Shown here: one piece after another, positions 1-6,080 of the stretch
Numbering within the stretch: the first letter of the stretch is position 1
Layout of the letters: each line of letters begins with the position of its first letter
NCBI GenBank assembly: GCA_020723365.1
Contig: DYJB01000149.1
Span: 1 to 6,570, forward strand
Source: Candidatus Aquidulcis sp.
Lineage (GTDB): Bacteria > Chloroflexota > Anaerolineae > Anaerolineales > E44-bin32
Length of the DNA stretch: 6,570 nucleotides
Direction: 5' to 3'
Made by a program: the position numbers and the translations under genes
Notes under the pieces: model-generated
Told to the model about the DNA's origin: nothing
The model's input: the letters and a program-made list of their open reading frames with translations, nothing else
Database searches by the model: none

Positions 1-77
1 CCACTCCGGAACGTGATGGCCGGCGGCGGGAACCCTGCTGCCGTCCGGGGCGTCTACAATTCAACAGGAGGGACCCA

Positions 78-1361
78 ATGAACGCCTGGACAAGGACCGT
101 CATGCTGTCGGTCGTGATTGCCCTTCTCGGGAGCACCGGGTGCGGATCGGTGTCCCCCGGCGCCTCCCAGGCGGTCTCCGACAAGCCCCGGGCGCTGGAT
201 CCGGCGGCAGATCCCGGGGACCTCGCCAGCCTGGCGGCCGGGAATGCCGCTTTCGCTTTCGACCTGTACGGCGCCCTGCGCGACAAGGATGGCAACCTGT
301 TCTTCTCGCCCTACTCCATCTCGGTGGCGCTGGCAATGACTCACGCCGGCGCGGCAGGCGAGACCGCCCGCCAGATGGCCCAGACGATGCACTTCACCCT
401 GCCGGCGGACCGCCTCCACTCCGCCTTCAACGCCTACGCCCTCGATCTCGAGGCGCGGGCCAAGGCCGAGACCGAAGGCACGCCCTTCGAGCTCACCATC
501 GCCAACTCCCTCTGGGGACAACAGGGATTCCCGTTCCTGCCCGCGTTCCTCGATCGGCTGGCGGAGAACTACGGCGCCGGGATGCGGTTGGTGGACTACA
601 CGAGCGATCCGGAGGGCGCCCGGCGGGCGATCAACGGCTGGGTCAGCGACGAGACGCGCGACAGGATCAAGGACCTGATTCCCGAAGGCGCCATCGACGC
701 CATGACCCGCCTCGTGCTGGCCAACGCCATCTACTTCAAAGCCGGCTGGCTGCATCCGTTTGATGCCGATGCCACCTCGCCGGAACCTTTCCGGCTCCTC
801 AGCGGTTCCGCGATCGATGTCCCGATGATGCACCAGGACGAGTCCATGGGCTATGCCGCCGGCGACGGCTACGTGGCGCTCGAGCTTCCCTATCAGAGCG
901 GCGAGATGTCGATGCTGATCCTGCTGCCGGACGAGGGGCAGTTCGAGGCGTTTGAGCAGCGCCTGAGCGCTGCGACGCTTGACGATGCGCTCGCAGGCCT
1001 GTCCTACCGGCCGGTGCTGCTCAGCCTGCCGAAGTTCACCTACGAGTCCGCTTTCAGCCTCAATGACGCCCTTGTGGCGCTGGGGATGCCCGAGGCCTTC
1101 GATCCCGACCGGGCCGACTTCTCCGGCATGGACGGCGCGCGTGACCTGTACATCGGCAATGTGCTGCACAAGGCCTTCGTTGCCGTGGACGAGAAGGGCA
1201 CCGAGGCGGCCGCCGCCACGGCCGTGATCATGGAGCTCACCTCCGCCCCGGCCGACGAACCGGTCATCGTCCGCGTCGACCGGCCCTTCCTCTACCTGAT
1301 CCGCGACGGCCGGACGGGGAGCGTGTTGTTCCTGGGGAGGGTGCTGGACCCTTCCAGGTAG
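78..1361 (+). CDS. Lipoprotein serpin (serine/cysteine protease inhibitor)
   Basis: A 427-residue serpin predicted to sit outside the membrane as a lipoprotein. Residues 1-21 form a basic start plus hydrophobic segment ending in STG-Cys22, an acceptable but imperfect lipobox. The family signature NAIYFKAGW is at 216-224. The hinge EKGTEAAAATA runs from 372 to 382. The C-terminal serpin signature RPFLYLIRDGRTGSVLFLGR is at 402-421. About 400 residues after the signal is normal full length. The small-residue hinge (G374, T375, E376, A377-A380) is that of an inhibitory serpin that can insert its loop into sheet A. Counting by analogy with alpha-1-antitrypsin puts P1-P1' near T388-S389, but the part of the loop after P1 is about 4 residues longer than in that protein, so the site is uncertain. 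Loop residues are small or hydrophobic, which would suit an elastase- or subtilisin-like target (inference). Start chosen from AGGAGGG at 66-72, 5 nt before ATG. It is apparently monocistronic, ending at the hairpin at 1394-1428. Confidence 0.95.
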   Translation: MNAWTRTVMLSVVIALLGSTGCGSVSPGASQAVSDKPRALDPAADPGDLASLAAGNAAFAFDLYGALRDKDGNLFFSPYSISVALAMTHAGAAGETARQMAQTMHFTLPADRLHSAFNAYALDLEARAKAETEGTPFELTIANSLWGQQGFPFLPAFLDRLAENYGAGMRLVDYTSDPEGARRAINGWVSDETRDRIKDLIPEGAIDAMTRLVLANAIYFKAGWLHPFDADATSPEPFRLLSGSAIDVPMMHQDESMGYAAGDGYVALELPYQSGEMSMLILLPDEGQFEAFEQRLSAATLDDALAGLSYRPVLLSLPKFTYESAFSLNDALVALGMPEAFDPDRADFSGMDGARDLYIGNVLHKAFVAVDEKGTEAAAATAVIMELTSAPADEPVIVRVDRPFLYLIRDGRTGSVLFLGRVLDPSR

Positions 1362-1393
1362 CCCGGCCTGGAGTCACACCGTCTCTCAGAATC

Positions 1394-1428
1394 AAGAGGC
1401 CCGGTGTTCACAGGACACCGGGCCCCTT
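1394..1428. terminator. Probable bidirectional intrinsic terminator
   Basis: The arms 1398-1409 and 1413-1424 (GGCCCGGTGTTC and GGACACCGGGCC) pair over 12 bp with one T-G wobble around a 3-nt loop. AAG and CTT extend the stem on the outside after one mismatch. The plus strand continues CTTGTTG and the minus strand CTCTTGATTCT, so the T tracts are short on both sides. It lies between the serpin stop (1361) and the stop of the convergent HAF-repeat remnant (1450), where a shared terminator is expected. Confidence 0.65.
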
Positions 1429-1449
1429 GTTGCGCAATGGGCCGGTCAC

Positions 1450-1656
1450 CTAGCGCGGCGCCCACAGCACGGCACGCTCGGCGCTGCCGTCGTCACACCC
1501 TCCGACCACCTGTCCGAAGACATCGATCGCGGAGGCAATGCTTGCCGTCCCCCCGGGAGGCATCCCCAGGTCGACCGAGCGCCCGGCGCGGCTCCACCGG
1601 GTGTGGCCGGCAGGGCCGGGATGATACACTTCGACCACTTCACGCCCTGTCGAGCC
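1450..1656 (-). pseudogene. C-terminal remnant of an HAF-repeat extracellular protein
   Basis: The minus strand keeps an open frame ending in TAG at 1450-1452. It reads as the end of an HAF-repeat protein (family consensus roughly HAFLW...DLGTLGG..S.A.AIN..GQVVG). One full repeat is visible: W-SRAGRSVDLG, PPGGTASIASAI, DVFGQVVGG, then AERAVLW and a short APR tail. Before it lies the tail of another repeat, reading GREVVEV, a few residues, then GHTRW. The similarity fades at about 1650, just upstream of the oppositely directed peptidase start at 1668. No credible start codon or signal peptide precedes it: the frame continues into the peptidase signal-peptide region as low-complexity Arg/Ala/Pro sequence. 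I therefore call it a 5'-truncated leftover of a longer secreted repeat protein. A short real gene starting at an internal GTG is possible but less likely. HAF repeats have no established biochemical function. Confidence 0.6.
1622..1630 (+). promoter_or_regulatory. Possible extended -10 promoter for the peptidase/SBP operon
   Basis: TGATACACT has the TG-N-TANNNT form of an extended -10 element. It would start a transcript near 1637, giving a leader of about 31 nt before ATG 1668 that includes the ribosome binding site. No good -35 hexamer is seen 16-18 bp upstream. It lies inside the HAF-repeat remnant. Weak evidence from sequence alone. Confidence 0.33.
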
Positions 1657-1657
1657 C

Positions 1658-1662
1658 GGAGG
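1658..1662 (+). promoter_or_regulatory. Ribosome binding site fixing the peptidase start
   Basis: GGAGG lies 5 nt before ATG 1668. The open frame extends upstream to 1404, but that extension crosses the terminator hairpin and the HAF remnant and lacks a signal peptide. ATG 1668 is directly followed by one. Confidence 0.75.
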
Positions 1663-1667
1663 CTTGC

Positions 1668-3059
1668 ATGCCCCGACGCCTGCTGCCACTGCTGACGCTC
1701 GCCGCGCTGCTCGGCGCCAACGCCCCGGCGGCGGCCGCGCCCGCCCCGGCAATCTCCATCACCCGCGCCGCCGCCACCCTCCACTTCCCCGACCGAATCG
1801 ACTTCACGCTCAGCGCCTCGAGCACGAGCGAAATCGTTCTGGCCGAGGTCGAGTACGGCTTGGAAACGGCGGCCTGCGCCACGGACATCAGCCGCGCATC
1901 ACCCGAGGACTACCAGCCGGCTGGAAGGATCGAGACGGAATGGACCTGGGATATGCGCCAGACAGGCTCGCTCCCACCAGGGGCGCGCCTGTGGTGGCGT
2001 TGGCATCTGGTCGACGCGGCCGGCAGCGAAGCGCGCACCCCCACCGAGACGATCACCTGGATCGATGACCTGCACATCTGGCAAACGATCAGCCAGGGCG
2101 GCATCTCCCTTCATACCTATGATGCCACTCCGGCCATGGCACGCCAACTGCTCGCGGCGGCGGCCGATGGCGCGGCACGCCTGAGGACCGAACTCGGCCC
2201 CCTGCCCACCGACGACGTCAACCTGTACATCTACGCGGACACGCAGGCCATGGCTGACGCCATCCTCTTCGAGCCGCAGTGGACGGGCGGCATGGCCTTC
2301 AGCGAGTTCCGAACCATCATCCTGGGCATCAGCGAGCAGGACCTCGAGTGGGGTCTGAACGCCGTCGAGCACGAGCTGGCCCACGTCATTGTCGGCAACC
2401 TGGTCAGCGCCTGCTACGCCCGCCTGCCCACCTGGCTGAGCGAGGGGCTGGCGATGGTCGCCGAGGGCGGGCTGGACACCGAATCACAGCGCCTGCTGGA
2501 TGAGGCGCTGCGGGACGATGCCTTCTATCCGGTGCGCGCCCTGAGTGATGGGTTCACCGAGGATCCCGGACGGGCTTCGCTGGCCTACGCCCAGTCCTTC
2601 AGCCTGGTGACCTACCTGCTCGAAACGCACGGGCAGGATCCGATGCTGGCGCTGCTCGACGCAGCGCAGGCAGGCTATCGCGCCGATGACGCGTTGACCA
2701 GCGTTTACGGCTTTGACTCCGACGGGCTCGACCAGGCATGGCGCGCGTGGGTCGGAGCGCCGCCCATTGGCTCCGCGTCCGCCAAGACGGCCGCCACACC
2801 CACGCTGATGCCCACCTACCCTCCGGTCGCCGCGCCACCCCTGGCGATCACCGCCACGCCCGTTCCTGTTCCACCGCCGTCCAATCCGCCGGTTTCCGGC
2901 GCCCCGGGCGACCTTTGGTCCCGCACCGTGCTCTTCTCCTCCATCGCCGTCATATGCCTGGCGGTTTGCATCCCGGCCGCCGTCGTGGTCTCCGTTGTGG
3001 TCATCCTGCTCCGGCGCCGAAGGCGCGCCGCCGCCTCGGGAGGCGATGGCCATGCGTAA
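1668..3059 (+). CDS. Membrane-anchored MA-family (gluzincin) metallopeptidase
   Basis: A 463-residue protein: signal peptide (MPRRLLPLLTLAALLG, residues 1 to about 24), a beta-rich N-terminal region to about 130, the peptidase domain (about 130-360), a Pro/Thr/Ala-rich linker (about 370-415), one transmembrane helix (about 421-448) and a basic RRRRR stop-transfer tail (449-453). The catalytic motif HELAH is at 235-239, and WLSEG with Glu259 lies 20 residues after the second His. His235, His239 and Glu259 as zinc ligands with Glu236 as base is the gluzincin pattern of the 'peptidase MA-like' group. The topology puts the active site outside and the short tail inside. The substrate is unknown. 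The next gene starts before this one stops (8-bp overlap), so the two are probably translated together. Specific function beyond zinc peptidase is not recognisable, and a non-proteolytic role cannot be excluded. Confidence 0.85.
   Translation: MPRRLLPLLTLAALLGANAPAAAAPAPAISITRAAATLHFPDRIDFTLSASSTSEIVLAEVEYGLETAACATDISRASPEDYQPAGRIETEWTWDMRQTGSLPPGARLWWRWHLVDAAGSEARTPTETITWIDDLHIWQTISQGGISLHTYDATPAMARQLLAAAADGAARLRTELGPLPTDDVNLYIYADTQAMADAILFEPQWTGGMAFSEFRTIILGISEQDLEWGLNAVEHELAHVIVGNLVSACYARLPTWLSEGLAMVAEGGLDTESQRLLDEALRDDAFYPVRALSDGFTEDPGRASLAYAQSFSLVTYLLETHGQDPMLALLDAAQAGYRADDALTSVYGFDSDGLDQAWRAWVGAPPIGSASAKTAATPTLMPTYPPVAAPPLAITATPVPVPPPSNPPVSGAPGDLWSRTVLFSSIAVICLAVCIPAAVVVSVVVILLRRRRRAAASGGDGHA
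3038..3043 (+). promoter_or_regulatory. Ribosome binding site fixing the SBP start
   Basis: GGGAGG lies inside the 3' end of the peptidase gene. It is 8 nt before ATG 3052 but only 2 nt before ATG 3046, so 3052 is the better start. That makes the SBP overlap the peptidase stop codon (TAA 3057-3059), a typical translational-coupling arrangement. Confidence 0.65.
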
Positions 3060-5130
3060 CCACCAACGCTCCGTCATGCTCACCGGTCTGACCGCGGCCC
3101 TGCTGGTCCTTTCAGCGTGTGGGCCGGCCGCCCCCGCGCCGGCCGCGGCCCCGTCCCCGACGCACACGCCCCTTCCCGCTGCCGGCGAGGATGGCACCTA
3201 CCCGGTGCGCTACTTCCACACTGAGCTGCCCGTCTCACTCGAACCGCCGCCCGGCTGGCAGGTGACCGAGGACACCGGCGGCATGTCGCTGGCCGAGCTG
3301 AGCGATCCAGAAACGGGTGCGCGCATGGTCCTGGCGGCGGACCCCGCCGGCGCCGCTCTGGATGAAGCGAATCTGCAGGCGGTGCGCACGCGCTACGGCC
3401 CGGAGGCCGCCGTCGACGAGGCCGGCGAGTTCACCTTTGCCAGCGGCGAACCGGGATACCTGCGCCAGGGGCGGGTCGGCGACTCGGGAGCATGGGCAGT
3501 GGCGTCGCTGGCAGCGCCTGAAGTCATCCTGCACCTGATGCTGTCCGCGCCTTCCGGCTCGGGCGAGTCCGTCCTGGGCAGGTTCCATAGCTCGGCGCGC
3601 AGCTTGCGCGTTGAGCCCTCCGAGCCGCTCCCCGTCGACCGCGCCGCCACGCTGTCCATCGATCCGGGCGAGTCGCCGGAACTCGACCCCGCCCTGTCCG
3701 CGTACGGCGGCCCGGATGGCATCATCGGCGACCTCTTCCGCGGGCTGGTCGTGCTCGACCCCAACCTGCAGATCCGGCCGGCGATCGCCGAGCGCTGGGA
3801 CGTCAGCCCCGACGGCGCCGTCTACATTTTCCATCTCAACCCGGCGGCGCGCTTCCACAACGGCCGGCCGGTAACCGCCGAAGATGTTGTCTTCTCCTGG
3901 GAACGCGCCGCCTCGCCGGCCACCGGTTCGTCGACCGCGCTGACCTACATGGGTGACATCGCCGGGCTGGCAGCCTTCAACGCCGGTGGCGCGGACTCGA
4001 TCTCCGGCCTGGAATTGATCGACGAGCACACGCTTCAGGTGACGCTGGCCATCCCGCGCCCCACGTTCCTGTACAAGCTCGCCTACCCGGTCTCGTGGAT
4101 CGTCGATCGCTTCAACGTCGGTTTTCCCGCGTGGGAACAGCATCCGAACGGCACGGGCCCCTACCGCGTTGCGCAGCACCTCAAGGACCAGGTGCTGCTG
4201 CTCGAGAGCAACCCGTGGTTCTATGCCGGAGAGCCGGCCATCCGGTCCATCCGCTACCTGATGTACGCCGGCTATACCCAGCAGCTGTACGAGATGGGCG
4301 AGGTCGACCAGGCGTACGTCACGCGCGACCAGATCACGCGCGTGGAGGACCCCAGCGACGGCCTTTACGGCACGCTCGTCACCGAGCCGGCGATGTGCAC
4401 CAGCTACGTGAGCTTCAACACCTCTGAGCCGCCCTTCGATGACGCACGGGTGCGGCAGGCCTTCGCCCACACCGTCGACCGCCAACGCTACGTCGAGGCC
4501 ATCACCAACGGCGAGGACCTGGCGGCGAGCGGCCTGCTCCCGCCCGGGATGCCCGGATTCGGCGCCGACCTCGACCGGCCCGGCTACGAACCTGGGGCGG
4601 CGCGGGCCTTGCTGGCCGAGTCCAGCTACGGCACCGGAAGCCTGCCTGAGATTGTCTGGACTGTTCCCACCCAGGGCGGCTGGGCCTCGCCGGCGGTCGC
4701 CTTCTTGGCCGACGGCTGGCAGCGCGAGCTCGGCGTCGAGGTGCGCCTGGAAGGCATCGAGTGGCAGGAGTACTACCAGCGGCTCGATGCCGGCGACTAC
4801 GGGCAGATCCTGATCGAGGGTTGGTGCGCCGACTACCCGGATCCCGAGAACTTCCTGGAGGCGCTGTTCCACTCCTCCTCGACGCAGAACCGCGCCCACT
4901 ATGCCAGCGCCGAGTTCGACCGGCTGGTGGAAGCGGCGCGGGTCGAGACCGACTTGGCCAGAAGGCTGGAAGCCTACCGCCAAGCCGAGCAGCTGCTACT
5001 GGACGACGCTCCAGCTCTCTTCATCAACCACAGTGGCCCGTCGTTCATGATCTGGAGACCGGGCGTGGGCGGCTATCTCTCAGCCGCGATCGGCGTGCCG
5101 CAGCACGCGGGGATGTGGAAGAGCGACTAG
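3052..5130 (+). CDS. ABC-transporter solute-binding lipoprotein, family 5 (DppA/OppA-type), with extra N-terminal domain
   Basis: A 692-residue extracytoplasmic binding protein. A textbook lipobox LSA-Cys23 follows a hydrophobic signal, then a Pro/Ala/Thr-rich spacer to about residue 45. Residues about 50-190 form a separate domain (PPPGW near its start) resembling PsbP-like/DUF1795-type lipoprotein domains. The family 5 solute-binding fold occupies about 197-690. Its hallmarks are DLFRGLVVLDPNLQIRPAIAERW, FHNGRPVTAEDVVFSW (268-283), the NGTGPY turn, DDARVRQAFAHTVDR and GWCADYPDPENF (590-601). In this family the protein captures peptides, nickel or other small solutes for an ABC importer. Ligand cannot be assigned here. 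No permease or ATPase gene lies in the window, so it is an orphan or the transporter is elsewhere. At roughly 500 residues the binding domain is normal size; the extra domain makes the whole protein long. It overlaps the peptidase gene by 8 bp and is probably cotranscribed with it. Confidence 0.9.
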   Translation: MRNHQRSVMLTGLTAALLVLSACGPAAPAPAAAPSPTHTPLPAAGEDGTYPVRYFHTELPVSLEPPPGWQVTEDTGGMSLAELSDPETGARMVLAADPAGAALDEANLQAVRTRYGPEAAVDEAGEFTFASGEPGYLRQGRVGDSGAWAVASLAAPEVILHLMLSAPSGSGESVLGRFHSSARSLRVEPSEPLPVDRAATLSIDPGESPELDPALSAYGGPDGIIGDLFRGLVVLDPNLQIRPAIAERWDVSPDGAVYIFHLNPAARFHNGRPVTAEDVVFSWERAASPATGSSTALTYMGDIAGLAAFNAGGADSISGLELIDEHTLQVTLAIPRPTFLYKLAYPVSWIVDRFNVGFPAWEQHPNGTGPYRVAQHLKDQVLLLESNPWFYAGEPAIRSIRYLMYAGYTQQLYEMGEVDQAYVTRDQITRVEDPSDGLYGTLVTEPAMCTSYVSFNTSEPPFDDARVRQAFAHTVDRQRYVEAITNGEDLAASGLLPPGMPGFGADLDRPGYEPGAARALLAESSYGTGSLPEIVWTVPTQGGWASPAVAFLADGWQRELGVEVRLEGIEWQEYYQRLDAGDYGQILIEGWCADYPDPENFLEALFHSSSTQNRAHYASAEFDRLVEAARVETDLARRLEAYRQAEQLLLDDAPALFINHSGPSFMIWRPGVGGYLSAAIGVPQHAGMWKSD

Positions 5131-5144
5131 CGAGGTGCGCTCGG

Positions 5145-5213
5145 CAATCAGCGGTCAGAAGAAGTTGCCTGCTAGCAGCTGGCAGCTAGCGACTAGCCAG
5201 CGGCAAGCGATCA
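5145..5213 (+). repeat. Degenerate 7-nt-period tandem repeat, copy 1
   Basis: Starting 14 nt after the SBP stop, the sequence can be cut into 7-nt units such as GCTAGCA, GCTGGCA, GCTAGCG and ACTAGCC, with flanking diverged units and one 6-nt unit. Roughly nine to ten units are present. Units at 5171-5190 also form an imperfect hairpin (6 bp, an A-A mismatch, then 2 bp) without a T tract. Read on the minus strand it gives Leu/Ala/Ser/Cys-rich translation, which is an artefact of the repeat. A similar array follows the redoxin gene. Confidence 0.5.
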
Positions 5214-5342
5214 GCCCCGGAAGCTGGCGGGGGCGACTTGCAGGCACCAGCAAGGCACATGCCGGTGGCGAGCCTGCGCACGCCGCCGGTCGTCCGCGTC
5301 GCGACGGATGTCGACAAGGCTCGCCCTCCGCAGGCCTCTTCC

Positions 5343-5373
5343 CTGACCGTATCTCCACTATTCCGGTTATACT
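5343..5373 (+). promoter_or_regulatory. Probable sigma-70-type promoter for the redoxin selenoprotein
   Basis: TATACT at 5368-5373 is a good -10 hexamer (5 of 6 to TATAAT). CTGACC at 5343-5348 is a 4 of 6 match to TTGACA, but the 19-bp spacing is long. Transcription would begin near 5380, giving a leader of about 50 nt. The local AT-rich patch (5350-5390) stands out in this GC-rich region, which supports a promoter. Confidence 0.45.
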
Positions 5374-5415
5374 TGTCCCATACTTCCAGCAAGCGCTGGC
5401 TGGTGCTGGGGAGGC

Positions 5416-5423
5416 AGAGGAGG
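5416..5423 (+). promoter_or_regulatory. Ribosome binding site fixing the redoxin start
   Basis: AGAGGAGG directly abuts ATG 5424 (no spacing) but lies 6 nt before ATG 5430, so the second ATG is the likelier start. The choice changes the protein by only two residues (Met-Ala) ahead of the signal peptide. Confidence 0.65.
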
Positions 5424-5429
5424 ATGGCG

Positions 5430-6002
5430 ATGGCAGGACGACGCGGGCGGACGGTGGCCGCGCTGGGAGTGGCGGCCATGCTGGCCGGGACACTGCTGGG
5501 CGCCTGCGCCCCAGCCCCGGAAGGGCTGAAGGTCGGCGAGGCGGCCCCGGCATTCGAGCTGCCAACCACGGCCGGCGATCGCGTGGCGCTGGCGGACTAC
5601 AAGGGCCGGCCGGTGCTGCTGTTCTTCCACATGGCGGTGGGTTGACCGCCTTGTCTGCAGCAGGTGGTCGACCTGCAGAATGACCCGAACTTCCAGGCCC
5701 TCGGTGTTTCCGTCGTCAGCATCGCCTTCGATTCGATCGACGAGCAAGCCCCTGAAGCGGCCAGCCTCGGGATCACGTCCGTCCCGATGCTCTCGGACGC
5801 CGATCACACCGTCTCGCAAGCCTATGACGTCTTGAAATGGGCGATCGCCAGCGGGGAACCCGGCCACACCTTCGTGCTCGTCGACGGCGAAGGACGCATC
5901 GCCTGGATCGCCGACTACGGCGCACCGGACAATCCGAATCGCACGATGTACGTGCCCATCGAGGAGCTGACACAGAAGGTGGGGGAAGCGCTGGGGAGCT
6001 AG
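5430..6002 (+). CDS. Redoxin/peroxiredoxin-like lipoprotein, candidate selenoprotein (UxxC; UGA at 5643-5645 read as Sec)
   Basis: A 190-residue protein if the in-frame TGA at 5643-5645 is decoded as selenocysteine 72. Residues 1-25 are a lipoprotein signal (RRGR, hydrophobic core, LLGA-Cys26). Then comes the AhpC/TSA-redoxin opening (VGEAAPAFELPTTAGDRVAL, 35-54), the strand GRPVLLFFHMAVG (59-71), and U72-P73-P74-C75 exactly where thioredoxin-like proteins carry CxxC. The same frame continues without a shift through VVSIAFDS, GITSVPMLSDADHTVSQAYDV (Prx-like cis-Pro region) and HTFVLVDGEGRIAW to TAG at 6000-6002. The fold is thus intact on both sides of the UGA. The expected role is an extracytoplasmic thiol/selenol oxidoreductase or peroxidase. 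The substrate and electron donor are unknown. A SECIS-like hairpin follows the UGA. The alternative is a recent Cys-to-stop mutation or a sequencing error (TGC or TGT to TGA). The GTG at 5664 is not a credible separate start because it would omit the first strand and active site. Confidence 0.85.
5639..5686 (+). promoter_or_regulatory. SECIS-like hairpin directing Sec insertion at UGA 5643-5645
   Basis: Downstream of the UGA, GCAGGT (5660-5665) pairs perfectly with ACCTGC (5671-5676) around the 5-nt loop GGTCG (5666-5670). The loop begins with two Gs and 20 nt separate it from the UGA. Bacterial SECIS elements are known to be short hairpins inside the coding region, close after the UGA, with a G in the first loop positions, so distance and loop both fit. 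GGGT (5639-5642) can also pair with ACCC (5683-5686), enclosing the UGA at the base of the structure. The hand-drawn fold has an unpaired stretch (5646-5659) and was not energy-evaluated. Confidence 0.6.
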
Positions 6003-6017
6003 CCGCTGGGGGAGCGC

Positions 6018-6080
6018 GGCAAGTGGCAGGAGGCAAGAAGCGGGTGGCAACGCGCGAGCGGCCGGCTGATGGCGGCTAGC
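6018..6080 (+). repeat. Degenerate 7-nt-period tandem repeat, copy 2
   Basis: Nine consecutive 7-nt units fit without an indel, including GGCAAGT, GGCAGGA, GGCAAGA, GGCAACG and the terminal GGCTAGC. It begins 15 nt after the redoxin stop, fills the gap between the two convergent genes, and its last unit covers the response-regulator stop codon (CTA 6076-6078). Its period and GGCA/CTAGC content resemble the array at 5145-5213. Confidence 0.5.

Larger units (their letters stand above)
5131..5429. other. 299-bp non-coding spacer between SBP and selenoprotein genes
   Basis: No protein with recognisable features is encoded here on either strand. In order the spacer holds the 7-nt-period repeat (5145-5213), a stretch with interrupted inverted repeats (arms GGCGAGCC 5267-5274 and GGCTCGCC 5318-5325; inside them the palindrome CGTCGCGACG 5297-5306), a probable promoter (5343-5373) and the leader with the ribosome binding site (5416-5423) of the next gene. 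No classical terminator with a T run is seen for the SBP gene. Confidence 0.6.

Noticed and set aside
55..60. TACAAT as a -10 box for the serpin
   Set aside because: Transcription would start near 67, inside the Shine-Dalgarno sequence, and no -35 match is seen upstream.
54..1169. Minus-strand open frame of 371 codons opposite the serpin
   Set aside because: Same codon-bias shadow effect; the serpin signatures on the plus strand settle which strand is coding.
1404..1667. 88-residue N-terminal extension of the peptidase frame
   Set aside because: It spans the terminator hairpin and the HAF remnant, is Arg/Pro/Cys-rich without a signal peptide, and ATG 1668 has both a ribosome binding site and a signal sequence.
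3235..4983. Long minus-strand open frame of 582 codons opposite the SBP gene
   Set aside because: It is an Arg/Gly/Val-rich mirror of the high-GC third-codon positions of the SBP, has no recognisable domain, and lies wholly within a well-identified gene on the other strand.
5171..5190. Hairpin after the SBP gene as an intrinsic terminator
   Set aside because: The stem has an internal A-A mismatch, is followed by GACTAGCC with no T tract, and is explained by the 7-nt repeat.
5664..6002. Independent 112-residue gene starting at GTG 5664
   Set aside because: It would begin inside the redoxin fold after the active site, with the start codon in the SECIS-like stem. Same-frame read-through from 5430 explains it better.
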